64,000 nt of DNA from Duncaniella muricolitica (GTDB taxonomy: Bacteria > Bacteroidota > Bacteroidia > Bacteroidales > Muribaculaceae): assembly GCA_025808375.1 (NCBI GenBank), contig CP061009.1:930001-994000 (forward strand). Direction: 5' to 3'. The notes beneath the pieces are model-generated. The model had not been told where the DNA came from. It ran no database searches and saw nothing but the letters and a program-made list of their open reading frames with translations. Positions 1 to 6,812 of the stretch are shown here, piece by piece; within the stretch, counting starts at the first letter, position 1; each line of letters opens with the position of its first letter. A program made the position numbers and the translations under genes.

Positions 1-440
1 CCGGTCACAACCTTGCGGCGTACACGCATGCGGGCACAGATATGGCCAAACTCGCGGTCGCCGTGGGCACTCTGGTTGAGATTCATGAAGTCCATGTCCA
101 TGGTCTTCCAGGGTATCTCGGCGTTATACTGTGTGTGGAAGTGGAGCAGGGGTTTGGAGAGAATCTTCAGTCCGTGTATCCACATCTTGGCGGGCGAGAA
201 GGTGTGCATCCATGTGATGATGCCTGCACAGCGCGGGTCGTTGTTGGCGGCCTTCATGATGTCCTCGACTTCGCGCGAGGAGTTGGCGGTGCCTTTATAC
301 ACCACTTTGACCGGAAGATTGCCTGAATGATTGAGGCCTTCTACCATCTCTTTGCTGTGAGCGTCAACGGCGACTACCGCGTCACCGCCATAAAGAAGCT
401 GGGCACCTGTCACCCACCATATTTCATAATTTTCGTACAT
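1..440 (-). CDS. araA: L-arabinose isomerase, N-terminal part (cut by window edge)
   Basis: The minus strand reads open from an ATG at 440-438 to the left edge, about 146 codons, beginning MYENYEIWWVTGAQLLYG and continuing with ITWMHTFSPAKMWIHGL and LHFHTQYN. These are typical of the N-terminal Rossmann-like domain of AraA, which interconverts L-arabinose and L-ribulose in the cytoplasm. The catalytic region lies beyond the edge. It is the last visible gene of the arabinose operon, 97 bp after araD. No stop or frameshift is seen in the visible part. Identification rests on recognised family motifs and on the araD and regulator neighbours. Confidence 0.93.
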   Translation of the reverse strand, partial: MYENYEIWWVTGAQLLYGGDAVVAVDAHSKEMVEGLNHSGNLPVKVVYKGTANSSREVEDIMKAANNDPRCAGIITWMHTFSPAKMWIHGLKILSKPLLHFHTQYNAEIPWKTMDMDFMNLNQSAHGDREFGHICARMRVRRKVVT

Positions 441-537
441 GGCTTGTTAATATGTTTTTTAGTGTATTTGTTTTTTGTATGTAATATATAATCAGAAGTA
501 TATAATAACCGTAAATCAGGCGATTGTCAATTCTTCA

Positions 538-1224
538 TCACTGTCCGTAATACGCGCCGGGGCCGTGCTTGCGGTTGAAGTGTTTCTCGACGAGAAGCGG
601 GTTCATAGTGAGCGAGGGGTTGACGCTATAGGCTATGAAAGCCATCTTGGCCACCTGCTCCATCACCACGGCGTTGTGCACTGCGTCATGTGGGTCTTTG
701 CCCCATGAGAAGGGACCATGATTCTTAACAAGAACACCGGGTGTGTGCATGGGGTTAAGCCCTTCAAATCTCTTAACTATCACGTTGCCGGTCTCGAGTT
801 CATACTCGCCCTTGACCTCGGCCTCGGTCATGTCGGGTGTGCATGGGATGGCGTGGTGAAAATAGTCGGCATGGGTGGTGCCGATGTTGGGCAGGTCGAG
901 GCCGGCCTGGGCCCAGGCTGTGGCATAGGTCGAATGGGTGTGTACCACACCGCCGATCTCGGGGAAGGCGCGATAGAGCACCAGATGGGTGGGGGTGTCG
1001 GACGAGGGTTTGAGGTTTCCCTCCACACGCTGACCGGTCATGAGGTCGACAACGACCATATCGTCGGGAGTCATGGTGTCATAGTCGACTCCGCTGGGCT
1101 TGATTACCACGAGTCCTTTCTCGCGGTCGATGCCTGAGACGTTGCCCCAGGTGAATATGACGAGTCCGTGCTTTACGAGATCCATATTGGCACGATACAC
1201 CTTTTCTTTTAATTCTTCTAACAC
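538..1224 (-). CDS. araD: L-ribulose-5-phosphate 4-epimerase
   Basis: This 228-residue class II aldolase-type epimerase converts L-ribulose-5-phosphate to D-xylulose-5-phosphate, the last dedicated step of arabinose catabolism. Visible family features are the N-terminal WGNVSG phosphate-binding segment, the KPSGVDYD stretch and the metal-binding HTHSTYATAW histidines near residue 96. A further conserved His lies in LVKNHGPFSWG. Length matches the family (about 230). It is co-directional with the Nudix regulator upstream and araA downstream, so it is inferred to share the arabinose operon promoter near 5.04 kb. Confidence 0.95.
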   Translation of the reverse strand: MLEELKEKVYRANMDLVKHGLVIFTWGNVSGIDREKGLVVIKPSGVDYDTMTPDDMVVVDLMTGQRVEGNLKPSSDTPTHLVLYRAFPEIGGVVHTHSTYATAWAQAGLDLPNIGTTHADYFHHAIPCTPDMTEAEVKGEYELETGNVIVKRFEGLNPMHTPGVLVKNHGPFSWGKDPHDAVHNAVVMEQVAKMAFIAYSVNPSLTMNPLLVEKHFNRKHGPGAYYGQ

Positions 1225-1237
1225 TTGGAGTAAATTT

Positions 1238-1284
1238 TAATTAGTAATTAGTAATTAGCAATTGGCAATTAGTAATTGGCAATT
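1238..1284. repeat. AT-rich heptad microrepeat, family A
   Basis: The spacer between araD and the Nudix gene is mostly degenerate copies of AATTAGTAATTAGCAATTGG. The same word recurs between the symporter and the epimerase at 3681-3714. It looks like slipped tandem units rather than coding DNA. Confidence 0.75.
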
Positions 1285-1290
1285 GTTTGT

Positions 1291-1965
1291 TCAGACTTTA
1301 AACTTCAGGCTCTTCATGTAGAGCGATTGGTTAAACCGATAGAGTGAAGCTCCGCGTCGCGAGCCGGTCTTGTCGATGAGGTCGGTTTTCTCCACACATC
1401 CGGTCTCGGCTATGCGTTTGCGGAAGTTGCGCTTGTCGATGGGCTCTCCGAGTATGGTCTCATAGAGCGTCTGTAGCTGCGACAGGGTGAACAGTTCGGG
1501 CAACAGGTTAAATCCTATGGGTTCGGTCGAGAATTTGCGTCGGATTACTCCCAGCGTCATCCTCACCATCTCGGGATGGTCAAAGCCGAGGGGAGGCAGT
1601 TCGTCAAGCCTTACCCAGCAGGCGTTGTGTCGGGCGAGCAGTTCGGGGTCATACTCTCCCGGACCAAGCAGCGCGTAATAGGCTATCGACACCACGCGCT
1701 CTCCGGGGTCGCGTCTGACCTCGCCGAAGGCGTGCACCTGCTCCATATACACGTTTTCCAGGCCCGTGAGTTCGCGCAACACGCGGCGGCCGGCGTCGTC
1801 AACGCTCTCGCCTTCCTGCACAAAGCCACCCATCACCGACCACTTGCCCTTCTCGGGCTCGAAATCCCGCTTGGTGAGGAGCAGACACAGACGCCCCTCG
1901 ACCAAGCCGAAGATTATACAGTCGACGGCGATATAAAACCGCGGATTTTCACTGTAGAAGTTCAC
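1291..1965 (-). CDS. araR: Nudix-family arabinose-responsive transcriptional regulator (AraR type)
   Basis: The 224-residue protein has an N-terminal Nudix fold (about residues 10-140) and a C-terminal winged-helix domain (about 145-220, with LYETILGEPIDKRNFRKRI). The Nudix box around GGFVQEGESVDDAGRRVLREL keeps the glycine and first glutamate, but the REUxEE core reads RVLREL. The metal-binding glutamates are therefore degraded, as expected for a sensor rather than a hydrolase. Nudix/winged-helix repressors of arabinose genes (AraR) are established in Bacteroides. The gene sits inside the arabinose operon, and a perfect palindrome lies at the operon promoter. The AraR assignment is inferred from family and context; an NrtR-like regulator of another ligand is the alternative. 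Confidence 0.85.
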   Translation of the reverse strand: MNFYSENPRFYIAVDCIIFGLVEGRLCLLLTKRDFEPEKGKWSVMGGFVQEGESVDDAGRRVLRELTGLENVYMEQVHAFGEVRRDPGERVVSIAYYALLGPGEYDPELLARHNACWVRLDELPPLGFDHPEMVRMTLGVIRRKFSTEPIGFNLLPELFTLSQLQTLYETILGEPIDKRNFRKRIAETGCVEKTDLIDKTGSRRGASLYRFNQSLYMKSLKFKV

Positions 1966-1966
1966 G

Positions 1967-3673
1967 TTACCAGAAGTAGATATAGAATGCTACTGTGATG
2001 CCGAGTATTATGATGGTGTTGACCACGTCCCATGCAGTCCAGCTTGCGCGTGTGGCGGCTATCTGCTCGGGGGTAGAGGTGCCGAACACCAGACCGCGGA
2101 TTTTCTCGGGCTCGGGAGCCTTGGTGCAGAGTGACACTATCACACCCACCGCGAGGCAGAACACAAGCATCCATCCGCAGAAGAACAGCCAGTTGCAGTC
2201 ATAGAATATGTATTGAAACATTGAGCCTTCGCCGTTACCCGGGGTGATGCCGGCATTGCTGTAATATACCTTGGCACCGAGACGTGTGAGGCCGATGATG
2301 AGACCCGAGAGGAGTGCCCACATGCCACCCTGGGCCGAAGCGCGTTTCCAGAGGATGCCGATGAGGAATGCGGCCGCGATGCCCGGGGCAAGCACCGACT
2401 GCACGTCCTGGAGATAGAGATAGAGCACGTCGCCCACGGAGCGCATCACGGGTATCCAGAGGATGCCGAGAATCACGATGACTACGGTAGCGGACTGACC
2501 TATGCGCACCAGTTTCTTGGGGTCGGTGTCGGGTTTGTAACGCTGATAGAAGTCGATGGTGAAGAGTGCGGCCGATGAGTTGAACAGCGATGCCAGCGAC
2601 GACATAAGAGCTGCGAGGATGCCACACACGATGAGGCCTTTGACTCCGGCGGGCAGCAGTTTGGCCACGAGGGTGGGGAAGGCGGCGTCAGAGTTGACAT
2701 TGCCGTTGGCAAGCATGGGCAGGAAGCCTTCGCCGCCGGCGGCTATGGAGTTCTGGTGAATGGCAAACGCTATCATGCCGGGGATGAGGAAGAGAAACAC
2801 GGGAAGAAGTTTGAGATAGGCTCCGAAGATGGTGCCTCGGCGGGCTTCCTTCTCGTCCTTGCCCGAGAGTACGCGCTGCACGATAAACTGGTCGGTACAC
2901 CAGTACCAGAATCCGATTACTGCCGAGCCTATGAGCGCGCCGAGCCAGGGATATTGCGGGTCGTTGTTGTCGCGTATGAGGTTGACCATTGTGTCGCCAT
3001 ACTCATTGACTTTGACGCTCGAGCATATGCGCATCATCTCGTCCCAGCCACCGAGCTCCTTGAGGCCGAGCACAAGGATGATAAGCGAGCCGAGCAGAAG
3101 TATGGGGGTCTGGAGCACGGAGGTGTAAAGCACTGATTTCATACCGCCGAAGATGGTGTAGAGGGCGGTGAGAAGCACCAGGCCGATGGCTGCGATCCAG
3201 AAGAAGTCAATGCCCCAGAGCTCCTCGATGCCAAACACCTGCTGAAACACGAGGCCGCCGGCATAGACTGTCACTGCTACCTTGGTGAGCACGTAACTGA
3301 TGAGCGAGATGGTGGCGAGGATGGTGCGTGACTGAGGGTTGAAGCGTCGCTCGAGAAACTCGGGCATGGTGTAGACCATCGATCGGGTGTAGAATGGCAC
3401 GAATACCCAGCCGAGCAGAAGTATCATCCAGCCCTGGATTTCCCAGTGGGCCATAGCCATGCCCGACGATGCGCCTGAGCCGGCAAGACCGATGAGGTGT
3501 TCCGAGCCGATGTTGGATGCGAAAATTGATGCGCCGATGGCTATCCATGTGGCGTCTTTGCCGCCCAGAAAGTAGTCGGCGGCGTTGTTTTGTTTTTGTC
3601 TCATTACCCAGACGATGATTCCTATCAACGCCAGGAAAAATATTGCTATGACAATCCAGTCGAGTGAAGCCAT
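1967..3673 (-). CDS. Sodium:solute (sugar) symporter, SSS family
   Basis: This 568-residue inner-membrane protein has the repeated hydrophobic segments of the sodium/solute symporter family (about 13-14 helices). It starts MASLDWIVIAIFFLALIGIIVW and contains the family-typical stretch ASNIGSEHLIGLAGSGA near residue 52. It probably brings L-arabinose into the cell with Na+. The arabinose specificity is inferred only from its place between the aldose epimerase and the Nudix regulator. Its stop codon lies one base from the regulator start, so the two are probably translationally linked. Confidence 0.9.
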   Translation of the reverse strand: MASLDWIVIAIFFLALIGIIVWVMRQKQNNAADYFLGGKDATWIAIGASIFASNIGSEHLIGLAGSGASSGMAMAHWEIQGWMILLLGWVFVPFYTRSMVYTMPEFLERRFNPQSRTILATISLISYVLTKVAVTVYAGGLVFQQVFGIEELWGIDFFWIAAIGLVLLTALYTIFGGMKSVLYTSVLQTPILLLGSLIILVLGLKELGGWDEMMRICSSVKVNEYGDTMVNLIRDNNDPQYPWLGALIGSAVIGFWYWCTDQFIVQRVLSGKDEKEARRGTIFGAYLKLLPVFLFLIPGMIAFAIHQNSIAAGGEGFLPMLANGNVNSDAAFPTLVAKLLPAGVKGLIVCGILAALMSSLASLFNSSAALFTIDFYQRYKPDTDPKKLVRIGQSATVVIVILGILWIPVMRSVGDVLYLYLQDVQSVLAPGIAAAFLIGILWKRASAQGGMWALLSGLIIGLTRLGAKVYYSNAGITPGNGEGSMFQYIFYDCNWLFFCGWMLVFCLAVGVIVSLCTKAPEPEKIRGLVFGTSTPEQIAATRASWTAWDVVNTIIILGITVAFYIYFW

Positions 3674-3680
3674 ACTTTAT

Positions 3681-3778
3681 TTAATTAGCAATTAGTAATT
3701 ATCAATTAGTAATTTTTTGGCAAGACGTTAAACTTGCCGGACTCTTTAACTTTATAAACTCTTTAAACTCTTTAAACC
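3681..3778. repeat. AT-rich microrepeats (families A and B) around a small hairpin
   Basis: The symporter/epimerase spacer holds family A words (AATTAGCAATTAGTAATT, 3681-3714), then a hairpin GGCAAG-N8-CTTGCC at 3719-3738. Family B words (CTTTAAACT repeated) follow at 3741-3778. The hairpin lies within the operon and could influence transcript processing or stability; that is speculation. Confidence 0.65.
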
Positions 3779-3784
3779 ACAAGA

Positions 3785-4936
3785 TTACTGTGCGAAGAAC
3801 GAGAGTATGGTGTGGCTTGTGTAGGTCTCGCCGGGACGGAGCATTACCGAGGGCCAGTCGGCCTTGTTGGGCGAGTCGGGATAGTGCTGTGTCTCAAGGG
3901 CGATGCCTGTGCGCTGGTTGTAGACCACGCCACCCTTGCCGGTCACGGTGCCGTCGAGGAAGTTGCCCGAGTAGACCTGTATGCCGGGCTCGTCGGTGTA
4001 TACGCTCATGCCCACACCGCTCTCGGGGCTGTAGAGTGTAGCGGCTATCTTGTCGATGCTTCCTTCGGTGTCAAGCACCCAGTTGTGGTCATATCCGTTG
4101 CCGTTCTTGAGCTGTACATAGTCATATTTGTCGATGTCTGCGCCGAGACGTTTGGGCACTGTGAAGTCCATGGGAGTGCCGATTACGGGAAGTATCTCGC
4201 CGGTGGTCATATAGGTCGAGTCGACGGGTGTGAAGCCCAATGCATAGACATAGAGCATGTGGTCGGTCACGGGCACGGTAGCGTCGCCCGAGAGGTTGAA
4301 GTAAGAGTGGTTGGTGAGGTTGACCACGGTCGGCTTGTCGGTGGTCGCGCTGTAAGCGATGTCGAGCTTGTTGCCGGGAAGGGCTGTATATGTCACGGTG
4401 GCTTTCACGTTGCCGGGAAAACCGTTGTCGCCGTCGGGCGAATCCATTGTCAGTATAAGTGTGGAGTCGTTGGGCTGCTGGGCGGCATACACCTGATATT
4501 GCCAGCCGGTGGGGCCACCGTGGAGTGTGTGGCCGAAGTTATTGACCGGCAGTTGGATGGTGTCGCCGTCGATGGGCAGACGGCCGTGGTCGATGCGGTT
4601 GGCATAACGTCCGATAGCCGCGCCAAAGTCTGTCTGGTTGTTTTCGGGCAGATAGGCCTGGATGCTGTCAAAGCCCAGCACTACGTCGCGCATCTTGCCG
4701 TCGCGTCCCGGCACTTCGAGAGCCACGATGCGGCCGCCATAGTTGGTTATGGCTACCTCCATGCCTGTACTGCTCTTGATGCAGTAGAGGGCTGTGGGCT
4801 TGCCGTCCACTTCCGCTACAAATTTAGCCGGGTCGATACCTGCCATCATTGCAGGTGAGTCAGTGTGTCTGGAGACACACGAGGCAATCGTCATCGCCGC
4901 TACCGATGCGACAGCCATAAGAAGATGTTTCTTCAC
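3785..4936 (-). CDS. galM: Aldose 1-epimerase (mutarotase), predicted lipoprotein
   Basis: The 383-residue protein interconverts alpha and beta anomers of aldoses. It carries a lipobox-like signal (VAAMTIASC, Cys about 19), so it is probably a periplasm-facing lipoprotein. GalM features visible are NYGGRIVALEVPG, the catalytic histidine region in NLTNHSYFNLSG, GYDHNWVLD, and the C-terminal catalytic glutamate in GIALETQHYPDSPN. It is the first gene after the promoter and operator at 5.01-5.07 kb. Supplying the correct arabinose anomer to the following symporter is a reasonable inference. Confidence 0.93.
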   Translation of the reverse strand: MKKHLLMAVASVAAMTIASCVSRHTDSPAMMAGIDPAKFVAEVDGKPTALYCIKSSTGMEVAITNYGGRIVALEVPGRDGKMRDVVLGFDSIQAYLPENNQTDFGAAIGRYANRIDHGRLPIDGDTIQLPVNNFGHTLHGGPTGWQYQVYAAQQPNDSTLILTMDSPDGDNGFPGNVKATVTYTALPGNKLDIAYSATTDKPTVVNLTNHSYFNLSGDATVPVTDHMLYVYALGFTPVDSTYMTTGEILPVIGTPMDFTVPKRLGADIDKYDYVQLKNGNGYDHNWVLDTEGSIDKIAATLYSPESGVGMSVYTDEPGIQVYSGNFLDGTVTGKGGVVYNQRTGIALETQHYPDSPNKADWPSVMLRPGETYTSHTILSFFAQ

Positions 4937-5011
4937 GGTGTTGGTTGTTTTTATTTAATATGTGTTAGATTCCGATTATGATTTGCGGTGAGGGTGATGA
5001 ATGAAAGGATG

Positions 5012-5028
5012 AGTGTAAAAAATACACT
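5012..5028. promoter_or_regulatory. Candidate AraR operator, perfect 17-bp palindrome
   Basis: The sequence is AGTGTA-AAAAA-TACACT, a perfect inverted repeat of 6-bp half-sites with a 5-bp spacer. It lies 14 bp downstream, in the minus direction, of the TATCTTTG -7 box of the arabinose operon promoter, just past the expected transcript start. That is where a repressor would block initiation or early elongation. Assignment to the Nudix regulator is inferred. Confidence 0.75.
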
Positions 5029-5041
5029 TATTTTTACTCCG

Positions 5042-5074
5042 CAAAGATACAATCAATTACGATGTGATTCCAAA
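5042..5074 (-). promoter_or_regulatory. Bacteroidota-type promoter of the arabinose operon
   Basis: On the minus strand TTTG (5074-5071) is followed after 21 bp by TATCTTTG (5049-5042), matching the Bacteroides primary sigma consensus TTTG/N19-21/TAnnTTTG. Transcription would start near 5037 and run into galM about 100 bp downstream. Confidence 0.8.
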
Positions 5075-5162
5075 TAAATAAATATGTTTTACAACATATT
5101 GTTGAATATTGTTTTTTTGAGCCTGTGCACACCTTGATTATGTACATGTCAGCACTTTTTAT

Positions 5163-5170
5163 TACCTTTG
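5163..5170 (+). promoter_or_regulatory. purB promoter, -7 box
   Basis: TACCTTTG matches TAnnTTTG and lies 43 bp upstream of the purB ATG. No convincing -33 TTTG is present at the usual spacing. Confidence 0.6.
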
Positions 5171-5213
5171 CAGAAATAATCATAACAAAACCGCAATTCA
5201 AAGCACCACAACA

Positions 5214-6557
5214 ATGAATCTTACCGAGCTTACAGCCATCTCGCCCGTGGACGGGCGATACCGTAACAAGTGCGAACGACTTGATGAATACTTCTCGGAA
5301 TATGCCCTCATACGCTACCGTGTCAAAGTCGAGGTAGAGTATTTCATAGCTCTCTGCGAGATACCTCTCGGCCCGCTCGCCACGGTGAGCCATGATGTGT
5401 TTGGTGCGCTGCGCGACATCTACAAGGACTTCACTGTCGAGGATGCCGCTCGCATCAAGGAGATCGAGAGCGTGACCAACCACGACGTCAAGGCCGTGGA
5501 ATATTTCCTCAAGGAGCGTTTCGACGTTCTCGGACTCGAGGCCTGCAAGGAGTTCATACACTTCGGCCTCACCTCGCAGGACATCAACAACACAGCCGTG
5601 CCCATGTCGATAGCCGACGCCATCCGCGACGTATATCGTCCGCGTCTCGTGGAGATGATTGATCATCTCGATGCGCGTGCCGACGAGTGGTACGACATAC
5701 CCATGCTCGCCAAGACCCACGGACAGCCCGCCTCGCCCACACGTCTTGGCAAAGAGATAAAAGTGTTTGCCTACCGTCTGCGCCGTCAGCTCGAGATGCT
5801 CGACGCCGTGCGCATCAGCGGTAAGTTCGGTGGTGCCACCGGCAACTTCAACGCCCATCTCTGCGCTTTCCCCGGTCAGGACTGGAGAGAGTTTGGCGCA
5901 CGCTTCCTGAGCGAGAAGCTCGGCATCGAGCGCGAGGAATACACCACCCAGATTTCCAACTACGACAATCTGGCCGCTCTCTTCGACGCGCTTGCCCGCA
6001 TCAACGACATTATTCTCGACCTTGACCGCGACATGTGGATGTACATCTCCATGGAGTATTTCAAGCAGAAAATCAAAGCCGGCGAGGTCGGCTCGTCAGC
6101 AATGCCCCACAAGGTCAATCCCATCGACTTCGAGAACTCCGAAGGCAACATCGGCATAGCCAACGCCCTGTTCAAGCATCTTGCCGGCAAGCTCCCCGTG
6201 TCACGTCTGCAGCGCGACCTCACCGACTCGACCGTGCTCCGCAACATCGGTGTGCCCATGGCCAACACCCTCATAGCCATCGCCTCGACCATGAAGGGTC
6301 TCGGCAAGCTCCTGCTCAACCGCGATGCCATCGATGCCGACCTCGACAACACATGGAGCGTGGTGGCTGAGGCCATACAGACCATACTACGTCGCGAAGG
6401 CTATCCCAAGCCCTACGAGACTCTCAAGGCTCTCACACGCACCAACACCGCCGTGACCGCCGAAAGCATCTCGGCCTTCATCGACACACTCCAGGTGTCG
6501 GATGAAGTCAAAGCCGAGCTGCGCAAAATCACACCCCATACCTATACAGGATACTAA
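5214..6557 (+). CDS. purB: Adenylosuccinate lyase
   Basis: The 447-residue enzyme cleaves SAICAR and adenylosuccinate, releasing fumarate, in purine biosynthesis. The fumarase/aspartase superfamily signature SSAMPHKVNPIDFENSEGN is near residue 296. The catalytic-histidine segment KTHGQPASPTRLGKE and the N-terminal ISPVDGRYRNK are also present. Length and motif order resemble the longer PurB type found in many Gram-negative bacteria. It starts at an ATG 43 bp after a -7 box and is followed by a perfect 20-bp hairpin, so it may be transcribed alone. Confidence 0.97.
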   Translation: MNLTELTAISPVDGRYRNKCERLDEYFSEYALIRYRVKVEVEYFIALCEIPLGPLATVSHDVFGALRDIYKDFTVEDAARIKEIESVTNHDVKAVEYFLKERFDVLGLEACKEFIHFGLTSQDINNTAVPMSIADAIRDVYRPRLVEMIDHLDARADEWYDIPMLAKTHGQPASPTRLGKEIKVFAYRLRRQLEMLDAVRISGKFGGATGNFNAHLCAFPGQDWREFGARFLSEKLGIEREEYTTQISNYDNLAALFDALARINDIILDLDRDMWMYISMEYFKQKIKAGEVGSSAMPHKVNPIDFENSEGNIGIANALFKHLAGKLPVSRLQRDLTDSTVLRNIGVPMANTLIAIASTMKGLGKLLLNRDAIDADLDNTWSVVAEAIQTILRREGYPKPYETLKALTRTNTAVTAESISAFIDTLQVSDEVKAELRKITPHTYTGY

Positions 6558-6561
6558 TCTT

Positions 6562-6605
6562 AATTAGTGGTCAGCTATACTCGTCAGTATAGCTGACCAC
6601 TAATT
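6562..6605 (+). terminator. Perfect 20-bp hairpin after purB
   Basis: Arms 6562-6581 and 6586-6605 are fully complementary (AATTAGTGGTCAGCTATACT and its inverse) with a CGTC loop. No strong T-run follows, so it could be a weak terminator or a barrier to 3' exonucleases. It begins 5 bases after the purB stop. Confidence 0.65.
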
Positions 6606-6623
6606 GCTAATTTGCAAGAAAGG

Positions 6624-6812
6624 ATGCCCTCACAATATAAGATACGCTTCATTTTCATAGCCGTATTATGGCTCGTGCTCTGCTACATGGTCATAGCCTC
6701 GCAACCGTTCACGCTGTGGGTGCTCTTTGTCATTGTGGCCTCGGGCATCGTGGTATGGGCTCCTCTCTACAAGAAATACATTAAGAATGGAAAAGGAAAA
6801 GACGAACGTTGA
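6624..6812 (+). CDS. Small two-helix membrane protein
   Basis: This 62-residue protein starts at the ATG at 6624; an in-frame TTG at 6612 would add four residues. It has two hydrophobic segments (about residues 8-26 and 29-45, with IFIAVLWLVLCYMVIAS and LWVLFVIVASGIVVWAPL) and a short basic tail. Its 3' end overlaps dxs by 26 bases in another frame, suggesting coupled translation. I do not recognise a family. Its position ahead of dxs and the trk genes gives no clear role. Confidence 0.65.
   Translation: MPSQYKIRFIFIAVLWLVLCYMVIASQPFTLWVLFVIVASGIVVWAPLYKKYIKNGKGKDER

Noticed and set aside
3812..4858. Plus-strand open frame of 348 codons opposite galM
   Set aside because: It mirrors the codon structure of the clear GalM gene; the translation has no recognisable motifs. 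Antisense frames are common in G/C-ending genes.
6727..6786. Upstream extension of dxs to an in-frame start at 6727
   Set aside because: The extra 20 residues have no counterpart in the family and overlap the small membrane protein; ATG 6787 gives a normal length.
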